A DNA stretch of 64,000 bases from Klebsiella electrica (GTDB taxonomy: Bacteria; Pseudomonadota; Gammaproteobacteria; Enterobacterales; Enterobacteriaceae). Of the stretch, positions 54,803 to 64,000 are shown piece by piece; the stretch's first letter is position 1, and each line of letters opens with the position of its first letter. The DNA is taken from positions 4,030,001 through 4,094,000 of the forward strand of contig NZ_CP041247.1 in assembly GCF_006711645.1 (NCBI RefSeq). Direction: 5' to 3'. The notes below the pieces were generated by a model, which did not search any database, had not been told where the DNA came from, and saw nothing but the letters and a program-made list of their open reading frames with translations. A program made the position numbers and the translations under genes.

Positions 54803-55358
54803 CGAAGAGACCGAAGCGGTCACCACCATGGATTTACTGGTCCGCGGCGGCGTGCAGGTCACCACGGCCAGCGTCGCCAGCGATGGCAGCCTGACTATCG
54901 TCTGCTCGCGGGGCGTCAAGCTGCTGGCCGATGCGCCGCTGGTCGAAGTCGCCGACGGCGATTATGACATTATCGTCCTTCCCGGCGGGATAAAAGGCGC
55001 GGAGTATTTCCGCGACAGCCCGCTGCTGGTGGAAACGGTCCGCCAGTTTCATCTTTCCGGACGCATTGTTGCCGCCATCTGCGCGGCGACGGCGACCGTA
55101 CTGGTGCCGCATAACCTTTTTCCAGTCGGCAACATGACCGGCTTTCCGGCCCTCAAAGATCGTATCCCTGAAGATCAGTGGCAGGACAAACGCGTGGTCT
55201 GGGACCCGCGGGTCAACCTGCTCACCAGCCAGGGGCCGGGAACAGCGATTGATTTTGCGCTCAAAATGATCGACCTGCTGGTCGGGCGTGAAAAAGCTTA
55301 TGAGGTTGCATCGCAACTGGTGATGGCGGCGGGGATTTATAACTACTACGAAGCCTGA
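54765..55358 (+). CDS. yajL: Protein/nucleic acid deglycase YajL (DJ-1 family)
   Basis: 197 residues. The start at 54765 ([19 protein letters not shown]) matches the family; the ATG at 54759 adds two residues. The reactive Cys lies in [12 protein letters not shown] (near 106), with Glu in GSEETEA. The usual Pro after ICAA is Thr here. It counters glyoxal/methylglyoxal damage and oxidative stress. Its start lies inside panE, so translation is coupled. Confidence 0.94.
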   Translation: MSASALICLAPGSEETEAVTTMDLLVRGGVQVTTASVASDGSLTIVCSRGVKLLADAPLVEVADGDYDIIVLPGGIKGAEYFRDSPLLVETVRQFHLSGRIVAAICAATATVLVPHNLFPVGNMTGFPALKDRIPEDQWQDKRVVWDPRVNLLTSQGPGTAIDFALKMIDLLVGREKAYEVASQLVMAAGIYNYYEA

Positions 55359-55380
55359 GCCACAGACGGCTACGCAACCG

Positions 55381-55414
55381 GTAGCCCGGATAAGGCATGA
55401 CTGCCGCTATCCGG
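55381..55414. repeat. REP-like element between yajL and thiI
   Basis: Palindrome GTAGCCCGGATAAGGC / GCCGCTATCCGGG between two convergent genes, typical of enterobacterial REP sequences. Confidence 0.75.
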
Positions 55415-55436
55415 GATTCTCTTCACGCGAAGCGGC

Positions 55437-56885
55437 TTACGGGCGGTAAACCTTCACGTTCTCAAAGCCCTGCTCACGCAGGTACAGCGCCTGCAGACGG
55501 CTCATCACGCCACGTTCGCACCACAGCAGCCAGGTTTTGCTCTGGTCGAGATTGCCGAACTGGGTGCTCAGCTTGTAGAACGGCAATGACACGACTTCAA
55601 CGCCTTCAACCTTCAGCGGCTTTTCATCCTGCTCATCAACAGAACGAATATCCAGAATGACGTCATTCGGGCTAAAGCCGGTTACGGTTTCTACTTCCAC
55701 CACGTCCTGCTGAGTCTGCTGGGCGATATCGCGAATATCCACGTTATTCGCTTCCGCCACCACTTTATCGAGGATGCTAAAGTCGAAGTTCTCTTCTTCC
55801 GCCTCAATATTCGCCTTCACCGCTTTCACGGTCGGGCTCTTCGAAATCACGCCGCAATATTCCGGCATGGTGCGGGCAAAATCTTCGGTGCCGATTTCAC
55901 GGGCCAGATCGATGATGTGCTCTTTATCGTGCGAAATCAGCGGGCGCAGAATCAGGGTGTCGGAGACATTGTCGATCAGACGCAGGTTGGTCAGGGTCTG
56001 GCTGGACACCTGGCCCAGCGCTTCGCCGGTCACCAGCGCCTGCACACCATAGCGTTCGGCGACTTTCGACGCCGCACGGACCATCATGCGCTTCAGCACT
56101 ACGCCCATCTGACCGTCGTCGACTTTTTCGAGGATCTCCCCCACCACCGGTTCGAAGTTAATCGCCACGAAACGCACGCGGTGTGAGCTACCGAAGCGGT
56201 TCCACAGGTAGTGCGCCACCTGACGAACGCCGATTTCATGCGCCGCGCCGCCGAGATTAAAGAAGCAGTAGTGTACGCGACAGCCGCGACGCATCAGCAT
56301 GTAGCTGGAGACGCCGGAGTCAAAGCCGCCGGAAATCAGCGACAGCACATCTTCCTGCGTGCCGATCGGGAAACCACCGATGCCTTCGTAGCGCCCTTTG
56401 ACCAGCAGCAGGCGGTCGTTTTCAATTTCCAGATTGACCGTAATGTCCGGGTCAGTCAGCTTCACGCGCGCCGTTTCGATATGCTGGTTCAGACCGCCGC
56501 CGACATAGCGCTCCACTTCGATAGAGGTAAACTCATGCTTCCCGCGACGTTTTACGCGCACGCAGAAGGTTTTGCCTTCCAGCGTTTCACGCCACAGCGG
56601 CAGCGTTTGCTCAAAAATATCGTGCAGTGAAGTAAACGGGACGTCTTCGACTTCCAGAATATGATGGATACCCGGGATTCGGGTCAGCGCATCGCGAATC
56701 ACCGGACGCTGATTTTCGTCTTTCGCGCGAACTTCGATATGATCCCAATGACGAACGACGGCAAGCGTCTCATCATAGTTTTTGAGAACGTTACGAATGT
56801 TCCCGGTTAAGATCTTAATGAAGCGCAATCTCACGGATTGGCTTTTGATGGTGATTTCCGGGAACAATTTAATGATAAACTTCAT
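55437..56885 (-). CDS. thiI: tRNA 4-thiouridine sulfurtransferase ThiI
   Basis: 482 residues, same as E. coli. THUMP domain (about 60-165), PP-loop [10 protein letters not shown] and a rhodanese domain with the active-site Cys456 ([10 protein letters not shown]). It makes s4U8 in tRNA and the thiazole sulfur of thiamine. The start at 56885 ([16 protein letters not shown]) has a weak ribosome site. Convergent with yajL; divergent from xseB. Confidence 0.97.
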   Translation of the reverse strand: MKFIIKLFPEITIKSQSVRLRFIKILTGNIRNVLKNYDETLAVVRHWDHIEVRAKDENQRPVIRDALTRIPGIHHILEVEDVPFTSLHDIFEQTLPLWRETLEGKTFCVRVKRRGKHEFTSIEVERYVGGGLNQHIETARVKLTDPDITVNLEIENDRLLLVKGRYEGIGGFPIGTQEDVLSLISGGFDSGVSSYMLMRRGCRVHYCFFNLGGAAHEIGVRQVAHYLWNRFGSSHRVRFVAINFEPVVGEILEKVDDGQMGVVLKRMMVRAASKVAERYGVQALVTGEALGQVSSQTLTNLRLIDNVSDTLILRPLISHDKEHIIDLAREIGTEDFARTMPEYCGVISKSPTVKAVKANIEAEEENFDFSILDKVVAEANNVDIRDIAQQTQQDVVEVETVTGFSPNDVILDIRSVDEQDEKPLKVEGVEVVSLPFYKLSTQFGNLDQSKTWLLWCERGVMSRLQALYLREQGFENVKVYRP

Positions 56886-57186
56886 GGCGACAATAGTTCG
56901 TTGGCAAGCCCGACGGGCTTTAAGCAAAAGTTGTACTGCAGCGCACCGCGGTGCCTGCATCCAGGGAGCGCAGTATATCACCATTGCGTACATTGCGCCT
57001 CGCATTGCGCGTTTTACATAAAATCATTCAGGATGCGCCCGCGCGGCGGGGGCATAACCCACTTGCCAGCCACCCGTTTGCGCGTTTTCGGCAACGATTC
57101 CGCGAAAGGATGAGGTGTATATTTGCTTAACCACGTGACTTCGTTACCATATTGCTGTCGCGACATTACAAGAGTCTATATTCACT
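56886..57186. promoter_or_regulatory. Divergent thiI/xseB intergenic region
   Basis: 301 bp with no gene. Control sequences of both units must lie here, but no clear -35/-10 pair was assigned. Confidence 0.4.
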
Positions 57187-57429
57187 ATGCCAAAGAAAAA
57201 TGAGGCCCCGGCCAGCTTTGAAACCGCCCTGGGCGAGCTGGAGCAGATTGTTAATCGTCTGGAAAGCGGCGCGCTGCCGCTAGAAGAGGCGCTCAGCGAA
57301 TTTGAGCGCGGCGTACAGCTGGCGCGTCAGGGGCAGGCCCGATTGCAGCAGGCCGAACAGCGCGTCCAGATTCTGCTGGCCGACAGCGAGGATAGCCCGC
57401 TGACGCCGTTTACACCGGATGCTGAATAA
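57187..57429 (+). CDS. xseB: Exodeoxyribonuclease VII small subunit
   Basis: 80 residues, helical-hairpin subunit that binds XseA. Motif [26 protein letters not shown] is typical. The stop codon is directly followed by the ispA ATG (no spacer). First gene of xseB-ispA-dxs. Confidence 0.96.
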   Translation: MPKKNEAPASFETALGELEQIVNRLESGALPLEEALSEFERGVQLARQGQARLQQAEQRVQILLADSEDSPLTPFTPDAE

Positions 57430-58329
57430 ATGGACTTCTCGCAACAATTACATGCTTGCGTTGAGCAGGCCAACGACGCACTACGTCGTTTCCTCGCTCC
57501 GCTGCCTTTTCAGAACACTCCACTGGTTGAAGCCATGCAGTACGGCGCACTATTAGGCGGAAAACGCCTGCGCCCGTTCCTCGTCTATGCCACCGGCGAC
57601 ATGTTCGGCGTCAGCCGCGCGACGCTGGACGCCCCGGCCGCCGCCGTCGAATGCATCCATGCTTACTCTCTGATGCATGACGATCTGCCCGCCATGGACG
57701 ATGACGATCTGCGTCGCGGTCTGCCGACCAGCCACATTAAATTTGGTGAAGCAAACGCAATTCTTGCCGGAGATGCCCTACAAACGCTGGCATTTTCTAT
57801 ACTGAGTGATGCGCCAATGCCTGAAGTGCCGGACAGCGATCGTCTGGCCATGGTTTCGACGCTGGCGCAGGCCAGTGGCGTCGCCGGAATGTGCGGCGGA
57901 CAGGCGCTGGATCTGCAAGCCGAAGGCCACCAGGTTGACCTGCAGGCGCTGGAGCGTATCCATCGCCACAAAACCGGCGCGCTGATATGCGCCGCGGTGC
58001 GTATGGGCGCGCTGAGCGCAGGTGAACGCGGCCGGGCGGCCCTGCCGGCGCTCGATCGCTTTGCGCAAAATATCGGTCTCGCCTTCCAGGTCCAGGATGA
58101 CATTCTTGACGTGGTAGGGGATACTGCGACCCTTGGCAAACGCCAGGGAGCTGACCAGCAGCTAGGCAAAAGCACCTATCCTGCGCTTCTGGGACTTGAA
58201 CAAGCGCGTAAAAAAGCGCATGACCTGATTGAAGACGCCCGTCAGTCGCTGAGTGAGCTGGCCGCGCAATCTCTGGATACGACGGCACTGGAAGCGCTCG
58301 CGAATTACATAATTCAGCGTGATAAATAA
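57430..58329 (+). CDS. ispA: Farnesyl diphosphate synthase
   Basis: Condenses DMAPP/GPP with IPP; 299 residues as in E. coli. The first Asp-rich motif HDDLPAMDDDDLRRG and the second DDILDVVG are intact, plus GGKRLRPFLVYA. Directly adjoins xseB and is 16 bp ahead of dxs. Confidence 0.97.
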   Translation: MDFSQQLHACVEQANDALRRFLAPLPFQNTPLVEAMQYGALLGGKRLRPFLVYATGDMFGVSRATLDAPAAAVECIHAYSLMHDDLPAMDDDDLRRGLPTSHIKFGEANAILAGDALQTLAFSILSDAPMPEVPDSDRLAMVSTLAQASGVAGMCGGQALDLQAEGHQVDLQALERIHRHKTGALICAAVRMGALSAGERGRAALPALDRFAQNIGLAFQVQDDILDVVGDTATLGKRQGADQQLGKSTYPALLGLEQARKKAHDLIEDARQSLSELAAQSLDTTALEALANYIIQRDK

Positions 58330-58345
58330 ACAATAAGAGTCTCTG

Positions 58346-60208
58346 ATGAGTTTTGATATTGCCAAATACCCGACCCTGGCGCTGGTGGATTCCACCCAGG
58401 AGTTGCGTTTGTTGCCGAAAGACAGCCTGCCGAAACTGTGCGACGAACTCCGGCGCTACCTGCTGGACAGCGTCAGCCGTTCCAGCGGGCATTTTGCCTC
58501 CGGCCTCGGCACGGTCGAACTGACCGTGGCGCTTCACTACGTCTATAACACGCCTTTTGACCGTTTAATCTGGGACGTGGGCCACCAGGCCTACCCGCAT
58601 AAAATTCTGACCGGACGCCGCGATAAAATCGGCACCATTCGGCAGAAAGGCGGACTGCATCCGTTCCCGTGGCGCGGCGAAAGCGAATATGACGTCCTGA
58701 GCGTCGGCCACTCATCAACCTCCATTTCTGCGGGCATCGGGGTGGCGATCGCCGCCGCGAAAGAAGATAAACAGCGACGTGCGGTGTGCGTCATTGGCGA
58801 CGGCGCGATTACCGCAGGTATGGCGTTTGAGGCCATGAACCATGCGGGCGATATCAAACCCGATCTGCTGGTGGTGCTCAATGACAACGAAATGTCGATT
58901 TCGGAGAACGTCGGCGCGCTGAATAACCATCTGGCGCAACTGCTCTCCGGCAAACTGTACTCCACGCTGCGCGAAGGCGGCAAAAAGGTCTTCTCTGGCG
59001 TGCCGCCGATTAAAGAGCTGCTCAAACGCACCGAAGAACATCTCAAAGGGATGGTCGTGCCCGGTACCCTGTTTGAAGAGCTGGGCTTCAACTACATCGG
59101 CCCGGTGGACGGCCACGATGTACTCGGCCTGGTCAATACGCTGAAAAATATGCGCGACCTGAAAGGGCCGCAGTTCCTGCATATTATGACCAAAAAAGGT
59201 CGCGGCTATGAGCCGGCGGAAAAAGACCCGATTACCTTCCACGCGGTGCCAAAATTTGACCATACCAGCGGGGTTCTGCCGAAAAGCAGCGGCGGCCTGC
59301 CCTCCTACTCGAAAATTTTTGGCGACTGGCTGTGCGAAACCGCGGCGAAAGACAGCAAGCTGATGGCCATTACGCCCGCAATGCGCGAAGGCTCGGGGAT
59401 GGTCGAGTTTTCGAGGAAATACCCTGACCAGTATTTCGATGTGGCGATTGCAGAACAGCACGCGGTGACCTTTGCCGCCGGCCTGGCGATCGGCGACTAC
59501 AAGCCGGTGGTGGCCATTTACTCCACCTTCCTGCAGCGCGCCTACGATCAGGTGATCCATGATGTCGCCATCCAGAAGCTGCCGGTTTTGTTTGCCATCG
59601 ACCGCGCGGGAATCGTCGGCGCCGACGGACAAACGCATCAGGGCGCATTCGACCTCTCCTTCCTGCGCTGTATCCCGGATATGGTGATCATGACGCCGAG
59701 CGACGAAAACGAGTGCCGTCAGATGCTCTACACCGGCTATCACTACAATGAAGGGCCAAGCGCGGTTCGCTACCCGCGCGGGACCGGCACCGGCGCCACC
59801 CTGCAGCCGCTGGCCTCGTTGCCAATCGGCAAAGGCGTGGTAAAACGCACGGGCGAAAAAGTGGCGATCCTCAACTTCGGTACTTTGCTGCCAGAAGCGG
59901 CGCAGGTGGCAGACAAGCTCAACGCCACGCTGGTCGATATGCGTTTTGTCAAACCTCTCGATGATGCGCTTATTTTGCAGCTGGCCGCCGACCACGATGT
60001 GCTGGTGACGCTGGAAGAGAATGCCATTATGGGCGGCGCGGGCAGCGGCGTGAATGAGCTGCTGATGGCCAATCGCCGTGCGGTTCCGGTGCTGAATATT
60101 GGCCTGCCGGACGTTTTTATTCCCCAGGGAACGCAGGAAGAAGTGCGCGCCGACCTCGGTCTGGATGCCGCCGGTATCGAAGCGAAAATCACCACCTGGC
60201 TCGCATAA
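58346..60208 (+). CDS. dxs: 1-deoxy-D-xylulose-5-phosphate synthase
   Basis: First and rate-limiting step of the MEP isoprenoid pathway, also feeding thiamine and pyridoxal. 620 residues as in E. coli. TPP site [31 protein letters not shown], and transketolase central domain [15 protein letters not shown]. Cotranscribed with ispA. Confidence 0.97.
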   Translation: MSFDIAKYPTLALVDSTQELRLLPKDSLPKLCDELRRYLLDSVSRSSGHFASGLGTVELTVALHYVYNTPFDRLIWDVGHQAYPHKILTGRRDKIGTIRQKGGLHPFPWRGESEYDVLSVGHSSTSISAGIGVAIAAAKEDKQRRAVCVIGDGAITAGMAFEAMNHAGDIKPDLLVVLNDNEMSISENVGALNNHLAQLLSGKLYSTLREGGKKVFSGVPPIKELLKRTEEHLKGMVVPGTLFEELGFNYIGPVDGHDVLGLVNTLKNMRDLKGPQFLHIMTKKGRGYEPAEKDPITFHAVPKFDHTSGVLPKSSGGLPSYSKIFGDWLCETAAKDSKLMAITPAMREGSGMVEFSRKYPDQYFDVAIAEQHAVTFAAGLAIGDYKPVVAIYSTFLQRAYDQVIHDVAIQKLPVLFAIDRAGIVGADGQTHQGAFDLSFLRCIPDMVIMTPSDENECRQMLYTGYHYNEGPSAVRYPRGTGTGATLQPLASLPIGKGVVKRTGEKVAILNFGTLLPEAAQVADKLNATLVDMRFVKPLDDALILQLAADHDVLVTLEENAIMGGAGSGVNELLMANRRAVPVLNIGLPDVFIPQGTQEEVRADLGLDAAGIEAKITTWLA

Positions 60209-60219
60209 CCCCCGTAACG

Positions 60220-60268
60220 GCTCCTGCTATGCTTAAAAGACCCCCTTTTTTAAGCGCATAGCAGGAGC
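60220..60268 (+). promoter_or_regulatory. Long stem-loop that includes the yajO ribosome-binding site
   Basis: Arms GCTCCTGCTATG+CTTAAAA and TTTTAAG+CG+CATAGCAGGAGC pair over about 19 bp with a two-base bulge and a short loop. The AGGAG (60263-60267) that serves the yajO ATG at 60275 is in the right arm. It is either a terminator of dxs (some T-run in the loop) or a translation-control structure. Confidence 0.7.
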
Positions 60269-60274
60269 AAATCA

Positions 60275-61249
60275 ATGCAATACATCACGCCTGAAGCCAC
60301 CCACCTGCGAGTTTCCCGGCTGTGTCTCGGCTGCATGACCTTTGGCGAGCCGGATCGAGGCAAGCACGCCTGGACCCTACCGGAAGAGAGCAGCCGACCG
60401 CTTATTCAGCGTGCGCTGGAAGGCGGCATCAACTTTTTTGATACCGCGAACAGCTACTCTGACGGCAGCAGCGAAGAGATTGTTGGCCGCGCGCTACGCG
60501 ATTTCGCCCACCGCGACGAAGTGGTGGTGGCGACAAAAGTGTATCACCAGGTCGGGGATCTGCCGGAGGGCCTCTCGCGTGCGCAGATCCTGCGCTCTAT
60601 CGATGACAGCCTGCGCCGCTTAGGTATGGAATATGTCGACCTGCTGCAGATCCATCGTTGGGACTACAGCACGCCGATTGAAGAGACCCTGGAAGCGCTA
60701 AATGAGGTTGTTAAGGTCGGGAAAGCGCGCTATATCGGCGCCTCATCGATGCACGCTCGCCAGTTTGCGCAGGCGCTACAGCTTCAGGAGAGCAACGGCT
60801 GGGCGCGCTTTGTGACCATGCAGGATCATTACAATCTGATTTATCGCGAAGAAGAGAACGAGATGCTGCCGCTGTGCCAGCGCTCGGGCGTATCGGTCAT
60901 TCCCTGGAGTCCGCTGGCGCGGGGCCGACTCACCCGTCCGTGGGGCGAAACCACCGCCCGGCTGGTATCCGATGAGTTTGGCAAATCGCTCTACAGCGCC
61001 AGCGATGAAAACGATGCGCTGATTGCGCAGAATCTGGCTGAAGTGGCGGAAGAAGTCGGTGCCAACCGCGCCCAGGTGGCGCTGGCCTGGCTATTGAGTA
61101 AACCGGGTATCGCCGCGCCAATCGTCGGCGCCTCCAGGCAGGAGCAGCTCGACGACCTGCTGGGCGCGGTGGATTTAACGCTGACGCCCGAACAGGTAGA
61201 AAAGCTGGAAGCGCCGTATAAGCCGCATCCGATTGTCGGGTTCAAGTAA
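60275..61249 (+). CDS. yajO: Aldo/keto reductase YajO
   Basis: 324 residues, AKR superfamily TIM barrel. The catalytic tetrad is Asp and Tyr of FFDTANSYSDG, Lys of VVVATKVYH and His of LLQIHRWD. In E. coli YajO has been tied to 1-deoxyxylulose formation from ribulose-5-phosphate; a position after dxs fits. Its ribosome site lies in a long hairpin. Confidence 0.94.
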   Translation: MQYITPEATHLRVSRLCLGCMTFGEPDRGKHAWTLPEESSRPLIQRALEGGINFFDTANSYSDGSSEEIVGRALRDFAHRDEVVVATKVYHQVGDLPEGLSRAQILRSIDDSLRRLGMEYVDLLQIHRWDYSTPIEETLEALNEVVKVGKARYIGASSMHARQFAQALQLQESNGWARFVTMQDHYNLIYREEENEMLPLCQRSGVSVIPWSPLARGRLTRPWGETTARLVSDEFGKSLYSASDENDALIAQNLAEVAEEVGANRAQVALAWLLSKPGIAAPIVGASRQEQLDDLLGAVDLTLTPEQVEKLEAPYKPHPIVGFK

Positions 61250-61270
61250 CTCATTGTTCCCACGAGGCTC

Positions 61271-61364
61271 CCGGCTCCCGGCTCGCGCTGCGCTTAGCCG
61301 GGCTACAGGTTCACCAACGCCTGCGGGCCGGTAGCCCGCACAGGTGCGCAGCACCGCCTCCGGG
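61271..61364. repeat. Pair of inverted REP-like elements (BIME-like)
   Basis: Two REP-type sequences in opposite orientation between convergent yajO and pgpA: GCTCGCGC..AGCCGGGCTACAGG (about 61281-61309) and GGTAGCCCGCACAGG..GCCTCCGGG (61330-61364). A short tandem GGCTCCC repeat (two and a half units) lies at 61265-61284. Confidence 0.75.
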
Positions 61365-61411
61365 AAACGCCTGCCTGCTCGATTTCCCAGGGGCGCTACG
61401 CAGGACCGTAT

Positions 61412-61918
61412 TTAGAAAAGACCAATCGGCCAGTGATGGCCTATGACGTACAGCACGCCGGCAGAGATCACCCCGGCGACGATATCATCGACCATGATCC
61501 CCATCCCGCCGTGAATATTGCGGTCAAACCAGCGAATGGGCCACGGTTTCCACATATCAAAAATACGGAAAATCACAAACCCGGCGGCGACCCATTGCCA
61601 GTCAAGCGTCGGCAACGCCATCAGGGTGATCCACATCCCGACAAACTCATCCCAGACAATACTGCCGTGGTCGTGGGTGCCCATATCTTTCGCCGTGCGG
61701 TGGCAAATATACACCCCGATACAGATGCTCATCATCACCACCAGCGAATAGAGCTGCCAGGGGAGAAATGTCATCAGATACCAGAACGGGATTGAGGCCA
61801 GCGAGCCCATCGTACCGGGCACCACGGGGCTTAACCCGCTACCAAAACCGGTCGCCAGCAAATGCCACGGATTGCGCATATTGAGGCGACTTTTTGCGAC
61901 ATCTTTACTACGCACCAA
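61412..61918 (-). CDS. pgpA: Phosphatidylglycerophosphatase A
   Basis: 168 residues, dephosphorylates PGP to phosphatidylglycerol. Motifs [27 protein letters not shown] and [14 protein letters not shown] with several membrane helices. The start is not ATG: TTG at 61918 or GTG at 61915; either overlaps the thiL end by about 8-11 bases. An ATG at 61879 would drop the KDVAKSR segment conserved in E. coli. Confidence 0.93.
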   Translation of the reverse strand: MVRSKDVAKSRLNMRNPWHLLATGFGSGLSPVVPGTMGSLASIPFWYLMTFLPWQLYSLVVMMSICIGVYICHRTAKDMGTHDHGSIVWDEFVGMWITLMALPTLDWQWVAAGFVIFRIFDMWKPWPIRWFDRNIHGGMGIMVDDIVAGVISAGVLYVIGHHWPIGLF

Positions 61919-62882
61919 AGTGATCGTACCCCTGTAAATCCAGCTGGACCGGTTTACCGGATTGCATCAGCTGCAAACCGTCCGCCTCGGCGCTAATCTG
62001 TCCAATGCAGGTAAAGCGCGCCCCAAGCTGGCCGATAGCCACGTCAAGCGCGCCGCGGTTAAGCTCCGGCACGGTAAAACACAGTTCGTAGTCTTCACCG
62101 CCAGAGAGCGCCCAGCGCAGCGCCTGCTCCCTCTCTGCATGGCGCAGCAGCGCATCGGATAACGGCATTGCGTCAAGGTCGATCCGCGCGCCGCAGCCAC
62201 TGGCCTTCAGAATGTGCCCCAGATCGGAGATCAGACCGTCGGACAGATCGATAGCCGAGCTGGCCAGATCGCGTAGCGCCTGCCCTTGCAGCACGCGCGG
62301 CATCGGGCGCAGATGGCGCGCCAGCAGGTAGTCGGCGTCAGCGGCTGACTCCACCACCAGACGGTCCTGCAAAATAGCCAACCCTGCGGCGCTGTCGCCG
62401 GGGGTGCCGGTGACATATACCCAGTCGCCGGGTTTCGCCCCGGAACGCTTCAGCGCGCGCCCCGGCGGGACAAAACCGTGAATACCCAGGGTCATCGACA
62501 GCGGACCGCGAGTAGTATCACCGCCGATCAGCTGCATATCGTAATAGTTGAGCTGCATGAACAGGCTGTCGCTGAACGATTCCAGCCAGGCTTCATCCGC
62601 TGCCGGCAGCGTTAACGCCAGCGTTAACCACGCCGGTTCAGCGCCCATCGCCGCGAGATCGCTCAAATTGACCGCCAGCGCCTTGTAAGCGAGATCGGCA
62701 GGATCGATATCAGGTAAAAAATGGTTGCCCGCCACCAGGGTGTCGGTGCTGATTGCCAGCGTTTTTTTCTCGGGAATGTTCAGGAGAGCGCAGTCATCGC
62801 CGATGCCGGTTTCCACATCGAGACGCCTGCTTTTTACGCGATCAAAATAACGGGCAATCAGGGAAAATTCGCCGCATGCCAT
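61908..62882 (-). CDS. thiL: Thiamine-monophosphate kinase
   Basis: 324 residues. Makes thiamine diphosphate from thiamine phosphate and ATP. Motifs [24 protein letters not shown] and [13 protein letters not shown] are intact. It lies 76 bp after nusB in the ribH-nusB-thiL-pgpA unit and overlaps pgpA. Confidence 0.97.
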   Translation of the reverse strand: MACGEFSLIARYFDRVKSRRLDVETGIGDDCALLNIPEKKTLAISTDTLVAGNHFLPDIDPADLAYKALAVNLSDLAAMGAEPAWLTLALTLPAADEAWLESFSDSLFMQLNYYDMQLIGGDTTRGPLSMTLGIHGFVPPGRALKRSGAKPGDWVYVTGTPGDSAAGLAILQDRLVVESAADADYLLARHLRPMPRVLQGQALRDLASSAIDLSDGLISDLGHILKASGCGARIDLDAMPLSDALLRHAEREQALRWALSGGEDYELCFTVPELNRGALDVAIGQLGARFTCIGQISAEADGLQLMQSGKPVQLDLQGYDHFGA

Positions 62883-62958
62883 ACGTTATGCCTCAGCAAA
62901 AGAAAAGAATAAGGCCGGACCTTGCGTGGATGACATCCCGCGAGACCCGGCCTGGAGT

Positions 62959-63378
62959 TTACTTTTTGTTGGGACGAATTGCCGGGGCTGCTTTGTCCAG
63001 CACGCCGTTAACAAACTTGTGGCTATCTTCGGCGCCGAAGGTTTTCGCCAGTTCGATAGCTTCGTTAATCGCAACTTTGTACGGCACATCGTCACGTTTA
63101 GACAACTCGAACAGGGCGATACGCAGTACCGCTTTCTCTACCTGACCCAGCTCTTCAAGCAGTCGGGACAGGTACGGCTTCATCAGGCCGTCGAGGTATG
63201 CGCTGTTAGTCGCCACTCCGGACAGCAGTTCGCGGAAATACAGAACGTCAACATCTTTGACATCCTGCTCCGCCAGGAACTGGTATTCAACATCAGCGAT
63301 GTCGTTCTGGGACAACTGCCAGGAGTAAAGCGCCTGGACAGCACACTCACGGGCGCGGCGACGAGCAGCAGGTTTCAC
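62959..63378 (-). CDS. nusB: Transcription antitermination factor NusB
   Basis: 139 residues, all-helical RNA-binding protein that binds boxA with S10 (NusE) in rRNA antitermination. Start [20 protein letters not shown]. It lies 22 bp after ribH. Confidence 0.97.
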   Translation of the reverse strand: MKPAARRRARECAVQALYSWQLSQNDIADVEYQFLAEQDVKDVDVLYFRELLSGVATNSAYLDGLMKPYLSRLLEELGQVEKAVLRIALFELSKRDDVPYKVAINEAIELAKTFGAEDSHKFVNGVLDKAAPAIRPNKK

Positions 63379-63400
63379 GGAATTCCCCTTACAAAAAAAT

Positions 63401-63871
63401 TCAGGCCTTGATGGCTTTCAATACGTTAATCATTTCCAGCGCGGTCAGCGCAGCTTCTGCGCCTTTGTTACCGGCTTTGGTACCAGCGCGTTCGATGGCT
63501 TGTTCAATGCTTTCTGTCGTCAGAACACCAAAGGCTACCGGGATTTCGCTGTCCTGCGCGACATGTGCGAGGCCATTGCTTGCTCCGCCAGCCACATATT
63601 CAAAGTGCGCGGTACCCCCACGAATCACCGTACCCAGAGCAATCACCGCGTCATATTTACCGGTTTTAGCCAGCACGCCAGCCGCCAGCGGCAGCTCATA
63701 CGCGCCTGGAACCCAAACAACGGTAATATTTTCATCTTTTACCTGACCGATGCGCTTGAGAGCGTCAATAGCGCCTTCCAGCAGGCTGTCATTGATAAAG
63801 TTGTTGAAACGCGCAATGGTGATGGCGACGCGAGCGTCCGGGGTAGCAACGTTAGCTTCAATAATGTTCAT
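63401..63871 (-). CDS. ribH: 6,7-dimethyl-8-ribityllumazine synthase
   Basis: 156 residues. Penultimate step of riboflavin synthesis. Substrate motifs [23 protein letters not shown] and the catalytic His in [14 protein letters not shown] are present. First intact gene of the operon visible here (ribD normally lies upstream, beyond the window). A short CCCC-GCAA-GGGG hairpin lies in the leader at 63894-63905. Confidence 0.97.
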   Translation of the reverse strand: MNIIEANVATPDARVAITIARFNNFINDSLLEGAIDALKRIGQVKDENITVVWVPGAYELPLAAGVLAKTGKYDAVIALGTVIRGGTAHFEYVAGGASNGLAHVAQDSEIPVAFGVLTTESIEQAIERAGTKAGNKGAEAALTALEMINVLKAIKA

Positions 63872-63934
63872 ACTCTTCCTTCGGGTTCATATAGCCCCGC
63901 AAGGGGGGCGGATTCTATCATAATAATTTATACA

Positions 63935-64000
63935 CTTCATCCTTCAAACTGCCTGCGCGTTGGCAGCGCCTGTCGACCCCGGTCGCTTACCACCGTAAGC
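63935..64000 (-). repeat. Second copy of the structured intergenic repeat, upstream of ribH
   Basis: Read on the minus strand it begins GCTTAC-GGTG-GTAAGC, then GACCGGGGTCGACAGGCGC, GCCAACGCGCAGGCAG and TTGAAGGATGAAGTGTATAA. This matches the element before ybaE except in the hairpin loop and a few other sites. It continues past the right edge. Confidence 0.72.

Noticed and set aside
58715..59995. 426-residue minus-strand frame opposite dxs
   Set aside because: Shadow of dxs, whose motifs are complete on the plus strand.

Overview
The window is chromosomal DNA of an enterobacterium, most likely Klebsiella (K. pneumoniae complex, K. oxytoca complex or Raoultella). Protein lengths and gene order match the E. 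coli 9-11 minute region (pdeB/ybaA - ffs - ybaZ/ybaY/tesB - amtB/glnK - mdlBA - decR - cof - ybaE - queC - fadM - ybaV - ppiD - hupB - lon - clpX - clpP - tig - bolA - yajG - ampG - cyoABCDE - yajR - yajQ - panE - yajL - thiI - xseB/ispA/dxs - yajO - pgpA/thiL/nusB/ribH). Klebsiella-type additions interrupt it: a cyclodextrin/maltodextrin (cym-like) ABC transporter, a yczR/yczE pair, cdsH, and a catabolic island. No tRNA, CRISPR array, transposase or phage gene was seen.

Layout. 1-3683: end of a cym-type cluster, with a permease (cut by the left edge) and binding protein on the minus strand and a divergent MalK-type ATPase. 3942-8710: c-di-GMP phosphodiesterase PdeB, a flavin reductase-like protein, YbaA, and a divergent YczE membrane protein/MocR regulator pair. 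8842-9317: an AT-rich two-gene unit (ribbon-helix-helix protein plus a 71-residue unknown). 9704-9817: 4.5S RNA with a recognisable promoter. 10161-18635: an unknown protein, Atl, YbaY, TesB, AmtB/GlnK under a sigma-54 promoter, the MdlAB exporter and DecR. 18751-27056: CdsH, Cof, YbaE, QueC, FadM, YbaV, PpiD and HU-beta. 27264-34151: the proteostasis block lon-clpX-clpP-tig, with sigma-32-type promoters before lon and clpP, then bolA. 34577-41942: YajG, AmpG and the cytochrome bo3 operon.

41994-51628 is a roughly 9.6 kb accessory island between cyoE and yajR, which are neighbours in E. coli. It carries an IclR-type regulator, a shikimate dehydrogenase-like enzyme, two KstD-like flavoproteins (one frameshifted), a NIPSNAP protein, a TIM-barrel protein whose acidic/His/Gln residues fit a 3-dehydroshikimate dehydratase-type site, an aromatic-acid-type MFS transporter, a decayed Gfo/Idh/MocA gene and an intact one. 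Together these suggest uptake and oxidation (perhaps aromatisation) of a quinate/shikimate-like alicyclic acid. This is the best candidate for an undescribed system. Two lesions suggest that in this strain it is decaying, phase-variable, or affected by a sequencing error.

51785-64000 returns to conserved core genes. At the non-coding level the notable items are a long hairpin that includes the yajO ribosome-binding site, a dispersed structured repeat present upstream of ybaE and again upstream of ribH, REP-like elements, and a perfect 9-bp-arm palindrome between the IclR gene and the catabolic operon.
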